Part shown: positions 43,264-51,808 of the stretch, piece after piece
Position numbering within the stretch: the first letter of the stretch is position 1
Layout of the letters: the number at the start of each line of letters is the position of its first letter
NCBI RefSeq assembly: GCF_022554085.1
Contig: NZ_JAKFYR010000008.1
Coordinates: 62,001 to 126,000, forward strand
Direction of reading: 5' to 3'
Length of the DNA: 64,000 nucleotides
Source of the DNA: Rhodococcus sp. CH91
Lineage (GTDB): Bacteria; Actinomycetota; Actinomycetes; Mycobacteriales; Mycobacteriaceae
Program-made: the position numbers and the translations under genes
The notes under the pieces: generated by a model
Told to the model about the DNA's origin: nothing
The model's input: only the letters and a program-made list of their open reading frames with translations
Databases searched by the model: none

Positions 43264-44259
43264 TCACAGCCCGCGTCCGGCGAGCACCGATCGGCAGCGT
43301 TTCAGCCGGTCGTGCCACCACTCGACCCGGTTCGGCGCAGCTCGTACGGCACCGAGCAGCTCCGGGTCCGGCGCGACGGAGACGACCTCCAGAGACCCCT
43401 CCGACATGTGCAGAGGCGGGGCGACGTCGGCGGTGAAGAAACCGCCCGTACCCAGCCCACATGCGTACGGAAGTTCGGGCAGCGCCGCAGCCGCCGCGAG
43501 TCCGGTGGCGATTCCCACGACCGAGTCGAGGGCACTGGATACGACCACCTCCACCCCGTGGGCGGACAGTTCGCCGGCGAGGTCGACGAGCCGGCGGACA
43601 CCCCCGAGCGGCGCCACCTTCACGACGGCGACATCGGCTCCGCCGGCGCGCACGACGCGCAGCGGATCGTCGGCCCGGCGGATGCTCTCGTCCGCGGCCA
43701 CCCGGATGCCGGGCACGCGGCGTCTGAGTTCCACGAGCTCGGGCACGCTCGCACAGGGCTGCTCGGCGTATTCGAGCGGCCCGTCCGCCGTGAGCGCGGT
43801 CAGTGCCCGGGCGGCCTCGTCCACCGTCCAGCCACCGTTCGCGTCGATCCGCACGGCGGGGACGAGTTCGCGCACGGCCCGGACGCGGGCGAGGTCCTGC
43901 GCGAGATCCTGGCCCGGCTCGGCGACCTTCACCTTCGCGGTACGCGCGCCGGGGAACCGGGCGAGCACATCCGGAACGCGGTCGGGGCCGACCGCCGGCA
44001 CCGTCGCGTTGACCGCGATCCGGCTTCTGCGCGGAGCGGGACGGCCCTGCCACGCGGCTTCGATCGCCGACTGCAGCCAATAGGCCGCTTCGTCGTCGCC
44101 GTACTCGGGGAAGGGCCCGAACTCTCCCCACCCGGCGGGACCGTGCAGGAGCAGCACCTCCCGGGCGGTGATCCCACGGAACCGGACGCGCATGGGCAGC
44201 GACACCACGACCGCGCCGTCGAGCAGTTCGTCGACGGTCGGCAGCATCGGAGAGGTCAC
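43264..44259 (-). CDS. menC: o-Succinylbenzoate synthase
   Basis: A 331-residue enolase-superfamily enzyme. The first catalytic lysine is in AKVKVAEPGQDLAQD, metal ligands are in VRIDANGGWTVDEAARAL, LEYAEQPCAS and IRVAADESIRRADDPL, and the second lysine is in VAVVKVAPLGGVRRL. It dehydrates SHCHC to o-succinylbenzoate. It starts with GTG 44259 inside a GTGA overlap with the thioesterase gene. The protein is shorter than fungal-type members but normal for actinobacterial MenC. Confidence 0.95.
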   Translation of the reverse strand: MTSPMLPTVDELLDGAVVVSLPMRVRFRGITAREVLLLHGPAGWGEFGPFPEYGDDEAAYWLQSAIEAAWQGRPAPRRSRIAVNATVPAVGPDRVPDVLARFPGARTAKVKVAEPGQDLAQDLARVRAVRELVPAVRIDANGGWTVDEAARALTALTADGPLEYAEQPCASVPELVELRRRVPGIRVAADESIRRADDPLRVVRAGGADVAVVKVAPLGGVRRLVDLAGELSAHGVEVVVSSALDSVVGIATGLAAAAALPELPYACGLGTGGFFTADVAPPLHMSEGSLEVVSVAPDPELLGAVRAAPNRVEWWHDRLKRCRSVLAGRGL

Positions 44260-44915
44260 GGCTGTCCCGGCAGCAACTGGATCATCAGGGCCTCGCAGTC
44301 GGCGAGGAGCGTGCCGTCGGCCTCGCGCAGCTCGGCCACACAGAAGATCTTGCGGCCCTCGACGCGTTCGACCCGGCCCTCGACGACGAGCTCCTTCTCC
44401 AAGGGCGTGATCTTGCGGTAGTTGACGTGGAGATAGCCGGTGCGCGCGATGGGATGACCGGACGCGTGGACGACCATGCCGAACAGGTCGTCGAACAGCA
44501 GGGGCAGAGTTCCACCGTGCGCCGCTCCGTTGCCGCCGCGGTGGTAGATACGGAAGACGCCGCGGGATCGGACCGACTCCGCATCGGCCTTCTCGATCTT
44601 CCAGGGCAGCATCAGCAGGCTGCCTCGTCCGGGCAGGCCGGGATTGAAACCGGCCGGGGATCGGCCTTCGGGAACGCGATAGGGCTCGAGCAGATCACCG
44701 AGCGCTTCGGCATGGTCGATCGCGCGATCGATGACCTCGTCGGGCGCATGCGTGGACACTGCGAGGTCCTGCAGATGCCGCAGCGCTTCGACGAAACGCC
44801 CGAAGTTCGGGCCCGCCTCCACCGGTTCGTAGACCGGGAAACCGCCGTGGTGGTTGTGGTCGTCGCGACCGGCAGTCGTATCGGTGGCCCGGCCCGGCTC
44901 GGTCTGCTCGCTCAT
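44256..44915 (-). CDS. PaaI-type hotdog thioesterase, candidate DHNA-CoA hydrolase
   Basis: A 219-residue protein with a C-terminal hotdog domain (IYHRGGNGAAHGGTLPLLFDDL, about residues 120-145), in which HGG and the following acidic residue are the usual thioesterase catalytic region. The N-terminal 80 residues are an actinobacterial extension. It overlaps menC by 4 bp and is divergent from menB, whose product is DHNA-CoA. The missing enzyme between MenB and MenA is a DHNA-CoA thioesterase, so this is a good candidate. ATG 44915 is preferred to an upstream start. The substrate is inferred from context only. Confidence 0.7.
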   Translation of the reverse strand: MSEQTEPGRATDTTAGRDDHNHHGGFPVYEPVEAGPNFGRFVEALRHLQDLAVSTHAPDEVIDRAIDHAEALGDLLEPYRVPEGRSPAGFNPGLPGRGSLLMLPWKIEKADAESVRSRGVFRIYHRGGNGAAHGGTLPLLFDDLFGMVVHASGHPIARTGYLHVNYRKITPLEKELVVEGRVERVEGRKIFCVAELREADGTLLADCEALMIQLLPGQP

Positions 44916-44979
44916 GAAGATGCACGTTATCGGGCTCGCGGCCCGGCCGTTCGGTTGCCCGGCCATCTAAGGTGACGAC

Positions 44980-45873
44980 GTGACCTTCGATCCAGAACTG
45001 TGGCGCCCGGTACCCGGGTTCGAGAACCTCACCGACATCACGTACCACCGACACGTCACGCAGGGCACGGTCCGCGTCGCGTTCGACCGTCCCGAGGTGC
45101 GGAACGCCTTCCGTCCCCACACGGTCGACGAGCTCTACCGTGCACTCGACCACGCACGCACCACGTCGGACGTCGGCGTGGTGCTGCTGACCGGCAACGG
45201 GCCGAGCCCGAAGGACGGCGGCTGGGCCTTCTGCTCCGGCGGCGACCAGCGGATCCGCGGCCGCAGCGGCTACCAGTACGCGAGCGGCGAGACCGCCGAC
45301 ACCGTCGACAAGGCACGCGCGGGCAGATTGCACATCCTCGAGGTGCAACGGCTCATCCGCTTCATGCCGAAGGTCGTCATCGCCCTCGTCAACGGGTGGG
45401 CTGCCGGCGGCGGCCACAGCCTGCACGTGACCTGCGACCTGACGCTCGCCTCCCGCGAGCACGCCAGGTTCAAGCAGACCGACGCCGATGTGGGCAGCTT
45501 CGACGGCGGCTACGGCAGCGCCTATCTGGCCAAGATGGTCGGCCAGAAGTTCGCGCGGGAGATCTTCTTCCTCGGCGAGACGTACACGGCCGAGGAGATG
45601 CACCACATGGGTGCGGTGAACAAGGTCGTCGACCACGACGAGCTCGAGAACGTGGCGCTCGACTGGGCGCGGAAGATCAACGGCAAGTCGCCGCAGGCAC
45701 AGCGGATGCTGAAGTACGCCTTCAATCTGCAGGACGACGGACTCGTCGGGCAGCAGTTGTTCGCCGGCGAGGCCACGCGCCTGGCGTACATGACGGACGA
45801 GGCGGTCGAGGGTCGCGACGCTTTCCTCGAGAAGCGCGATCCCGACTGGTCGCCCTACCCGCACTATTACTGA
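44980..45873 (+). CDS. menB: 1,4-Dihydroxy-2-naphthoyl-CoA synthase
   Basis: A 297-residue crotonase-superfamily enzyme. Conserved MenB sequences include VRVAFDRPEVRNAFRPHTVD, GGWAFCSGGDQRIRGRSGYQ (oxyanion hole), VNGWAAGGGHSLHVTCDL and QTDADVGSFDGGYGSAYLAK, and the C-terminal PDWSPYPHYY. It cyclises o-succinylbenzoyl-CoA to DHNA-CoA. It starts with GTG 44980. A strong hairpin follows. The upstream divergent gene is the thioesterase described above. Confidence 0.97.
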   Translation: MTFDPELWRPVPGFENLTDITYHRHVTQGTVRVAFDRPEVRNAFRPHTVDELYRALDHARTTSDVGVVLLTGNGPSPKDGGWAFCSGGDQRIRGRSGYQYASGETADTVDKARAGRLHILEVQRLIRFMPKVVIALVNGWAAGGGHSLHVTCDLTLASREHARFKQTDADVGSFDGGYGSAYLAKMVGQKFAREIFFLGETYTAEEMHHMGAVNKVVDHDELENVALDWARKINGKSPQAQRMLKYAFNLQDDGLVGQQLFAGEATRLAYMTDEAVEGRDAFLEKRDPDWSPYPHYY

Positions 45874-45883
45874 CCCCGATGCA

Positions 45884-45931
45884 GTGAACCGTCCTTCGCC
45901 TACCCCCGAGGGGGCGCGAAGGACGGTTCAC
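45884..45931. terminator. Bidirectional terminator between menB and DUF4193 gene
   Basis: A perfect 16-bp stem (GTGAACCGTCCTTCGC) around a loop that holds an inner CCCCC/GGGGG pairing. It begins 11 bp after the menB stop and ends 24 bp before the convergent gene's stop. Confidence 0.88.
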
Positions 45932-45954
45932 CGAGTGGAGAAGCCGACGGAATG

Positions 45955-46251
45955 TCAGGCGCAGTCCCTGCAGTAGGCCTGCTCGCCCGCAGCCGTGGCG
46001 CGCCGGCTGTGGTGCTGGACCAGGAAGCAGCCCATGCACGTGAACTCGTCGGACTGCTTCGGCAGGACCTGGACGGACAGTTCCTCGGCCGACAGCGCCG
46101 AGAGGTCGGCGCCCGGCAGGTCGAGGGTCTCGAGGATCTCCCCCTCGTCGGTGTCGGCGGCCGCGGTGGGCTTCAGGTCCAGTTCGTCCAGGGCAGTGCC
46201 ACCGCCACCCAGAATATCGGTGGTGCGGGGAGCGTCGTAGTCGGTCGCCAT
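45955..46251 (-). CDS. DUF4193 family protein
   Basis: A 98-residue protein beginning MATDYDAPR, with an acidic middle (LDLPGADLSALSAEELSVQV) and a C-terminal zinc-ribbon-like part: FTCMGCFLV and YCRDCA give two CxxC pairs. This is the DUF4193 pattern widespread in actinobacteria. Function is unknown; a zinc-binding accessory role is plausible. It starts at ATG 46251, with GGAGAA 6-7 nt upstream. It converges with menB. Confidence 0.85.
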   Translation of the reverse strand: MATDYDAPRTTDILGGGGTALDELDLKPTAAADTDEGEILETLDLPGADLSALSAEELSVQVLPKQSDEFTCMGCFLVQHHSRRATAAGEQAYCRDCA

Positions 46252-46357
46252 GGCAGTTCTCCTCACTCGTATCGGTCCGGCGTTCCCCACGAAGCACTGT
46301 TCGCGCTTGTCGGTGAATTCCGCATGTGGCAGTCCGGCGCGTTCACACCGTTGCCGT

Positions 46358-46386
46358 CAGTTATGTCCCACCAGGAGCTTCGTCAA
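46358..46386 (-). promoter_or_regulatory. Predicted promoter of the DUF4193 gene
   Basis: On the minus strand TTGACG (46386-46381), a 17-bp spacer and TAACTG (46363-46358). The -35 is near consensus and the -10 weaker. It predicts a leader of about 100 nt before ATG 46251. Confidence 0.45.
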
Positions 46387-46440
46387 ACGTCATAGGTAGA
46401 GTTACGTTCAGGGAGTGTGGTCTCGGGCACACTGTGGGTC

Positions 46441-46887
46441 ATGACCGATCGCCAGAGCCCCCCAACAGCTCACACCCGGCCCGAGGGCGTCTCCGACGCC
46501 ACCGTCGACGCGACGGGAAAGCTCTCCGAGGCCCTCGAGACCGTCGAGCGGGCACGGGGCCATCTCTACGCCTTCCATCAGCTGATGGGTCACGCCGACC
46601 TGCTCGCCGGTGAGGCGGCGGATCTGCTGCACGAGGCCGGGCACGAGGAGATCGCCGAGCGACTCCTCGACGAGATCATCGGACGCAACATCGCCGAGGG
46701 CCGATGGACCTTCCAGCTCGTCGAGGAGTTCGACGACGGCTACTGGGCGGGTTTCCGGGAGTTCGAGAAGCGAGTGCGCGACGAACTGGTCGCGGGCCGC
46801 CGCCATCTGTTCGAGGCGGAGATGAAGGAAGCGCGACGCACCCCGGGGCGGCGCCGGCACGAAGCCCGCCCGGCGGAAGGACAGTGA
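46441..46887 (+). CDS. Conserved hypothetical helical protein
   Basis: A 148-residue soluble protein, acidic in its core and basic at its end (RRTPGRRRHEARPAEGQ). The middle is strongly helical with many charged residues (ARGHLYAFHQLMGHADLLAG, then EIAERLLDEIIGRNIAEGRW and TFQLVEEFDDGYWAGFREFE). Histidines, Glu and Trp are well spaced, suggesting a helical bundle. I do not recognise a named family. It starts at ATG 46441. The following VOC gene starts 1 bp after its stop, so they are co-translated. Confidence 0.7.
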   Translation: MTDRQSPPTAHTRPEGVSDATVDATGKLSEALETVERARGHLYAFHQLMGHADLLAGEAADLLHEAGHEEIAERLLDEIIGRNIAEGRWTFQLVEEFDDGYWAGFREFEKRVRDELVAGRRHLFEAEMKEARRTPGRRRHEARPAEGQ

Positions 46888-46888
46888 C

Positions 46889-47269
46889 ATGGAGATCCTC
46901 AGCAGCCGCACCATCCTCCGGCCGCGTGACTACGACGCCGCGCTGGACTTCTACGGATCCACCCTCGGGCTGGCCGTCGCTCGCGAGTACCCGGGAGGCA
47001 CCGTCTTCTTCGCCGGCCAGTCGTCGATCGAGATCGCCGCGCACGGTCGTTCCGACGGCGACGAGGTCTTCCACGGCGCACTGTGGCTCCAGGTGCGGGA
47101 CGTCTACGAGGCGGAGGCCGAGCTGACACGGAAAGGGCTCCGCATCGTCCGCAGCGCACAGCAGGAGCCCTGGGGACTGCACGAGCTGTGGATCGCCGAC
47201 CCCGACGGAATCCCGATCGTGCTGGTGCAGATACCGGAGGATCATCCTCTGCGACGCGATCTCCGCTGA
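46889..47269 (+). CDS. VOC superfamily (glyoxalase/dioxygenase-fold) protein
   Basis: A 126-residue VOC protein with two beta-alpha-beta-beta-beta modules: RPRDYDAALDFYGSTLGLAV, then ALWLQVRDVYEAEAELTRKG and HELWIADPDGIPIVLVQIPE. The metal ligands of active glyoxalases are not clearly all present (His/Glu positions are partly replaced), so it may be a binding or resistance protein rather than an enzyme. It begins 1 bp after the upstream hypothetical gene. Confidence 0.8.
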   Translation: MEILSSRTILRPRDYDAALDFYGSTLGLAVAREYPGGTVFFAGQSSIEIAAHGRSDGDEVFHGALWLQVRDVYEAEAELTRKGLRIVRSAQQEPWGLHELWIADPDGIPIVLVQIPEDHPLRRDLR

Positions 47270-47433
47270 CGGACAGCGGTACCCGATCCGCCCGGATCCA
47301 GTCGCGAGCAGCCGGTGATCTTGCACACAAGCCGGTCGGTCCGCTCTCGTCTCCGCTCATGGTCGGAGTACGAACAACCCCCGTGGACCGGTGACGACGC
47401 CCGGAGTTCACATGCCCGTCGCTGTACATTCAC

Positions 47434-48645
47434 GTGCCCGCTACCCCACAATCGACAGACGTGACCGCAGAGTTCGTCGTGCTCCTGGTGGTGGTCGTCA
47501 CTGCCCTCGCATTCGATTTCACCAACGGCTTCCACGACACCGGCAATGCCATGGCGACATCCATCGCCACCGGCGCCCTCAAACCCAAGACCGCGGTCAC
47601 CCTGTCCGCGACCCTGAACCTGGTAGGCGCCTTCCTGTCCGTGGAAGTCGCCGCAACCGTCGCGAAGGGTGTCGTCGACCTCGACACCGTCGGCGGTACC
47701 GACCTGTTGCTCATCGTCTTCGCGGGTCTGGTCGGCGCGATCCTCTGGAACATCGCGACCTGGCTGTTCGGACTGCCGTCGAGTTCCTCGCACGCCCTGT
47801 TCGGTGGCCTCGTCGGCGCCGCGCTCGCGTCGATAGGCGTCCAGGGCGTGGTGTGGGACGGAGTCCTGGGCAAGGTGCTGCTTCCCGCCGTGCTCGCACC
47901 CGTCATCGCGGCGCTCGTGTCCACGGTGGGCATCTGGTCGATGCACCGTCTCACCCGCTCGATCTCCACCGAGCATCGCGACCGGGGTTTCCGGATGGGC
48001 CAGATCGGCACCGCTTCCCTGATGTCGCTCGCCCACGGCACCAACGACGCGCAGAAGACGATGGGCGTGATCTTCCTGGCACTCGTGGCGCACGGCAGCA
48101 TCACCGCCGAGACCGAGATGCCGTTCTGGGTGAAGGTCGCGTGTGCGATCGCGATCGCGCTGGGCACCTATCTCGGTGGATGGCGCATCATCCGCACGCT
48201 CGGCAAGGGTCTCGTCGAGATCGCTCCGCCGCAGGGTCTGGCCGCCGAGTCGTCGTCGGCCGCCATCATCCTCACCTCGAGCCATTTCGGTCTGCCGCTG
48301 TCGACCACGCATGTGGCCACCGGATCGATCCTGGGGACCGGGCTGGGCACCAAGGGCGCCGAGGTGCGCTGGTCGGTGGCCCGCCGGATGGTGGTCGCAT
48401 GGCTCATCACCCTGCCGTGCGCCGCGGTCGTCGGAGCCGTCTGCTGGGCGATCGCCCACGTGATCGGCGGAATGCCCGGCGTGCTCGTGGTCTTCGCCAT
48501 CCTCTGCGGCCTGGCCCTGCTCATGTGGGTCCGCTCGCGTCGGCAGCCCGTCGACGCCTCCAATGTCACCGCCGACTGGGACGACGACTCGCTCGCCCCG
48601 GCCCCGGGTGCCTCCGAAACGTTCTCCGGGGAAGGACGCCCGTGA
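47434..48645 (+). CDS. pitA: Low-affinity inorganic phosphate transporter PitA
   Basis: A 403-residue Pit-family permease (PF01384). The two repeated signatures are FDFTNGFHDTGNAMATSIATG (near residue 27) and SLAHGTNDAQKTMGVIF, both diagnostic for the family. About ten membrane spans are seen, with a short hydrophilic C-terminal tail. It imports metal-phosphate with protons. The start is uncertain: GTG 47434 or GTG 47461; neither has a clear ribosome site, and the second gives a tighter N-terminus. It shares GTGA with the following small membrane gene. Confidence 0.92.
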   Translation: MPATPQSTDVTAEFVVLLVVVVTALAFDFTNGFHDTGNAMATSIATGALKPKTAVTLSATLNLVGAFLSVEVAATVAKGVVDLDTVGGTDLLLIVFAGLVGAILWNIATWLFGLPSSSSHALFGGLVGAALASIGVQGVVWDGVLGKVLLPAVLAPVIAALVSTVGIWSMHRLTRSISTEHRDRGFRMGQIGTASLMSLAHGTNDAQKTMGVIFLALVAHGSITAETEMPFWVKVACAIAIALGTYLGGWRIIRTLGKGLVEIAPPQGLAAESSSAAIILTSSHFGLPLSTTHVATGSILGTGLGTKGAEVRWSVARRMVVAWLITLPCAAVVGAVCWAIAHVIGGMPGVLVVFAILCGLALLMWVRSRRQPVDASNVTADWDDDSLAPAPGASETFSGEGRP

Positions 48646-48899
48646 ACCTGCTGACACACACCCTCGACTCGTTGTGGCAGGTCGTCCTCGTCGGCCTGGT
48701 CCTCGGAGCGGGTCTGCCCTCCCTGTTCGCACTGGGAGTCCGGGCGCTCGACACCGGCTCCGGTGGGGGCACAGCGTCACCGGCGGCCAAGGCGGCCGCC
48801 GTGCTGTGCTTCGCCGTCGTGGCCTGCGCGGTCCTCGCAGGAATCCTCCTGCTGGCCGGCGACTTCCTCTCCGGAACGTTCGGCATAGACATCTTCTGA
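48642..48899 (+). CDS. Small two-helix membrane protein downstream of pitA
   Basis: An 85-residue protein with two hydrophobic segments (about 10-32 and 48-72) joined by a Gly/Ser loop. It starts with GTG 48642 in a 4-bp overlap with pitA, with GGGGAAGGA upstream. Related small proteins follow pitA in mycobacteria, so an accessory role in phosphate transport is plausible but unproven. Its last codons and stop are duplicated 15 bp downstream. Confidence 0.75.
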   Translation: MNLLTHTLDSLWQVVLVGLVLGAGLPSLFALGVRALDTGSGGGTASPAAKAAAVLCFAVVACAVLAGILLLAGDFLSGTFGIDIF

Positions 48900-48916
48900 T
48901 TCGACATCTTCTGATC
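48888..48916. repeat. 15-bp tandem duplication including a stop codon
   Basis: GACATCTTCTGAT is repeated with a 15-bp period, so that the last codons Asp-Ile-Phe-stop of the small membrane gene recur in frame directly after it. The second copy lies 10 bp upstream of the next gene. Confidence 0.85.
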
Positions 48917-48926
48917 GGAGTGACGG

Positions 48927-49226
48927 GTGGCTCTCCCGCCGTTTCTCGCTTCCATCGTCGAGTGGCTCCGTGCCGGCTACCCCGAAGGGGTACCGGAACA
49001 GGACTACGTCCCGCTCTTCGCCCTCCTCGCGCGGCGCCTGTCCGACGAGGAGGTCTCGCAGATCGCCGACACCCTCATCGAGGAGGGTGATCTCCCGGTG
49101 ACCCGCATCGACATCGCAGTTCTGGTCAGCAGGGTCACCAACAACATGCCGTCGCCCGAGGACGTCGATCGTGTCCGCCGCCAGCTCGAGGCGGGCGGGT
49201 GGGACACGAAACAATACGATCTGTGA
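48927..49226 (+). CDS. DUF3349 family protein
   Basis: A 99-residue DUF3349 protein, MALPPFLASIVEWLRAGYPE at the start, with a helical core (FALLARRLSDEEVSQIADTL) and the end LEAGGWDTKQYDL. Structures of mycobacterial members show a small helical fold of unknown function. It starts at GTG 48927. Its stop overlaps the menE start, matching the mycobacterial arrangement of menE with a DUF3349 gene. Confidence 0.88.
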   Translation: MALPPFLASIVEWLRAGYPEGVPEQDYVPLFALLARRLSDEEVSQIADTLIEEGDLPVTRIDIAVLVSRVTNNMPSPEDVDRVRRQLEAGGWDTKQYDL

Positions 49227-50368
49227 ACACGCTCGAGCTGCTTCCCGTTCCCGCCGGCGCCGCCGTCCGCGGCGTGCTGCCCATCCTGCAGCGGATGCTC
49301 GACGGCAGCGGCCCTGCCCTGCTCCCCGTTCCGGACGGGGACGACCGGGAGACCCGCCGGCTCGTCGACGCGCTGTGTCCCGGTGATCCCGTCGCCGGCG
49401 ATGTCGGACTGGTGGTCGCGACCTCCGGTACGACCGGCACCCCCAAAGGAGCTCAGCTCTCCGCCGCCGCACTGCGCGCGAGCGGGGAGGCCACACACGC
49501 CCGGCTGGGCGGGCCGGGCTCGTGGCTGCTGGCCCTGCCCGCCCATCACATCGCCGGAATGCAGGTGCTGGTGCGCAGCGTGCTCGGCGGAACCGAACCC
49601 GTCGTCGTGGATGTGTCCGCCGGTTTCGATCCCGGCGACCTTCCGGCCGCGGTGGACGCCATGCCCGGACCTCGCCGGTACACCTCGATGGTCCCCACTC
49701 AGCTCGTCAAGGCTCTCGACCATCCCGGCGCCGTCACGGCGCTCGCCCGCCTCGATGCGATCCTGCTCGGCGGTGCCGCGACTCCCCTACCGATTCTGGA
49801 ACGCGCCCGCACCGCCGGGCTCACGGTCGTGCGCACCTACGGCATGAGCGAGACGTGCGGAGGATGCGTCTACGAGGGTGTACCGCTCGACGGGGTGCAC
49901 GTGCGCGTCGACGACGACTCACGCGTATGGCTCGGGGGCACCACGCTCGCCTCGGGTTACCGAGGTCTCCCCGACCATCCGGCCTTCGCCGTACCCGGCT
50001 GGTTCCGCACCGACGACGCGGGCACCCTCGAGGACGGGGTCCTGCGCATCCGGGGACGGCTGGACGAGGCCATCTCCACGGGCGGGCTCACCGTGGTCCC
50101 CCAGGTGGTCGAAGCCGTGCTGGCCGAGCATCCGGGTGTCCGGGAGGTCGCGGTGGTGGGTCTTCCCGACGAGCGTCTCGGCCAGCGGGTGACCGCTGTC
50201 GTCGTGCCCGCGGCGGGCGGCGCGCCGACGCTCGCGGAACTGCGCGAGCACGTCGAGGCCTCACTCGACGCCACCGCGGCTCCGCGCGAACTGCAGGTGG
50301 TGGACGCCTTGCCGCTCCGCGGCCCCGGCAAGGTCGATCGTCGGGCCCTCGTCGCGCGCTTCTCCTGA
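49223..50368 (+). CDS. menE: o-Succinylbenzoate-CoA ligase
   Basis: A 381-residue adenylate-forming enzyme. The P-loop-like motif VVATSGTTGTPKGAQLS is at about residues 65-81, RTYGMSETCGGCVYEGVP is in the middle, WFRTDDAGTLEDGVLRIRGR precedes the hinge, and the C-terminal GPGKVDRRAL has the catalytic lysine. It activates o-succinylbenzoate to its CoA thioester for MenB. It is shorter than typical 450-500 residue members, as usual for actinobacterial MenE. It starts with GTG 49223. Confidence 0.93.
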   Translation: MNTLELLPVPAGAAVRGVLPILQRMLDGSGPALLPVPDGDDRETRRLVDALCPGDPVAGDVGLVVATSGTTGTPKGAQLSAAALRASGEATHARLGGPGSWLLALPAHHIAGMQVLVRSVLGGTEPVVVDVSAGFDPGDLPAAVDAMPGPRRYTSMVPTQLVKALDHPGAVTALARLDAILLGGAATPLPILERARTAGLTVVRTYGMSETCGGCVYEGVPLDGVHVRVDDDSRVWLGGTTLASGYRGLPDHPAFAVPGWFRTDDAGTLEDGVLRIRGRLDEAISTGGLTVVPQVVEAVLAEHPGVREVAVVGLPDERLGQRVTAVVVPAAGGAPTLAELREHVEASLDATAAPRELQVVDALPLRGPGKVDRRALVARFS

Positions 50369-50416
50369 GAGGTATGCGCGGCTCGGGTGCCCGGAACCGG
50401 GTGCGAAGATCGACCC

Positions 50417-51286
50417 ATGGCAACGGCTGGTCAATGGCTCGAAGGCGCTCGACCGCGCACCCTCCCCAATGCGATAGCACCCGTCCTCGCGGGCACGGGT
50501 GCCGCCGCGGCACTCGGCGAGGCCGTGTGGTGGAAGGCGCTGCTGGCACTCGTCGTGGCCCTCGGCCTGATCATCGGCGTGAACTTCGCCAACGACTATT
50601 CCGACGGTATCCGCGGCACCGACGACGAACGGGTCGGCCCGATGCGGCTGGTGGGTTCGGGGGCGGCGAGCCCGGGAGCGGTCAAGCGGGCGGCCTTCGT
50701 GTGCTTCGGCATCGCGATGGTCGCCGGACTCGCCCTGGCCGTCACCAGCGCGTGGTGGCTCGTGGTCGTCGGCGCGATCTGCATCGCCGGAGCCTGGTAC
50801 TACACCGGCGGGAAGAACCCGTACGGCTACAGCGGATTCGGCGAGATCGGTGTCTTCGTCTTCTTCGGGCTCGTCGCGGTCCTGGGCACACAGTTCGTGC
50901 AGGCGGGCCGAGTCGACTGGGTGGGTCTGGCCTGCGCCGTCGCCGTCGGGTCGATCTCGACGGCGGTGCTGGTGACGAACAATCTCCGCGACATCGTCAC
51001 CGACGCGCAGACCGGGAAGCGCACCCTCGCGGTGAAGCTGGGCGACAGCCGGACCCGCCGGCTGCATCTCGTGCTCGTCACCGTGCCCTTCGTGATGTCG
51101 CTCGTGCTGGTCGCCGCGACCCCCTGGGCGCTCGCCGGATTCCTCGCAGCCCCCTTCGCGATCCGGGCGCACCGGCCGGTGCGTGCCGGGGCGGTCGGAC
51201 TCGCCCTGATCCCCGCGCTGAGCGATTCGGGGATCGCGATGCTCGTGTGGGCGGTGGCCACCGCACCCGCGCTGGCCTTCGGCTGA
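50417..51286 (+). CDS. menA: 1,4-Dihydroxy-2-naphthoate polyprenyltransferase
   Basis: A 289-residue UbiA-family membrane enzyme with about eight to nine helices. The first Asp-rich motif is [19 protein letters not shown] (about 62-80) and the second [19 protein letters not shown], both facing the cytoplasm for magnesium-prenyl diphosphate binding. It attaches the polyprenyl tail to DHNA, joining the head-group pathway with the GrcC product. It starts at ATG 50417, 48 bp after menE on the same strand. Confidence 0.95.
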   Translation: MATAGQWLEGARPRTLPNAIAPVLAGTGAAAALGEAVWWKALLALVVALGLIIGVNFANDYSDGIRGTDDERVGPMRLVGSGAASPGAVKRAAFVCFGIAMVAGLALAVTSAWWLVVVGAICIAGAWYYTGGKNPYGYSGFGEIGVFVFFGLVAVLGTQFVQAGRVDWVGLACAVAVGSISTAVLVTNNLRDIVTDAQTGKRTLAVKLGDSRTRRLHLVLVTVPFVMSLVLVAATPWALAGFLAAPFAIRAHRPVRAGAVGLALIPALSDSGIAMLVWAVATAPALAFG

Positions 51287-51308
51287 CCCGCGCGGGTGGT
51301 GGGAGGGA

Positions 51309-51698
51309 TCAGTCCCGGTCCGGCACCACCAGACCGAGGACGAAGTTGACGATCGCGATGATCACGGCGCCCCACAGGGCCGCCCAGAAGCCGCTGATCG
51401 TGAGGCCGTAGTCCGTGAACTGGCTCAACCATGCGGTGAGCAGGAGCATCAGGGCGTTGACCACCAGCAGGAACAGGCCGAGGGTGAGGATCACCAGCGG
51501 CAGCGACAGCAGCTTGACCAGCGGTTTGACGAGCGCATTGACGATCGTGAAGATCACGGCGAGCACGAGGAGGGCGATGATCCGTCCGGTCGTGTCGGTG
51601 GTTCCCTCCGGATCGGTGAAGTCGATTCCGTCGACGAGTTCGACTGCGAGCCACAGGCCCACAGCGTTGATGATCAACCGCAGCAACAGAGAAATCAT
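51309..51698 (-). CDS. Phage-holin-family-IV-like membrane protein
   Basis: A 129-residue protein with four hydrophobic segments (about 5-20, 31-52, 63-90 and 98-122). It fits the PF04020 phage holin family 4 / YvlD-like superfamily, which despite its name is common in bacterial chromosomes with no phage. The motifs LVKPLVKLLSLPLVILTLG and SGFWAALWGAVIIAIVNFV are typical. It starts at ATG 51698, the upstream open frame being spurious. It converges with menA. Function is unknown. Confidence 0.8.
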   Translation of the reverse strand: MISLLLRLIINAVGLWLAVELVDGIDFTDPEGTTDTTGRIIALLVLAVIFTIVNALVKPLVKLLSLPLVILTLGLFLLVVNALMLLLTAWLSQFTDYGLTISGFWAALWGAVIIAIVNFVLGLVVPDRD

Positions 51699-51808
51699 GG
51701 TGCCACTGTGGCACACGGGGACCGTGGGGGACCGGGCGAATCGGGCGTGCCCGGGATACCCGCTCCCCCTCGGCGACCACCCCGCGACGACCGGTAGCCT
51801 CGACGAGC

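Noticed and set aside
51309-51698. Possible prophage because of the holin-like family name
   Set aside because: The family is widespread in chromosomes, and no integrase, terminase or structural genes are near.
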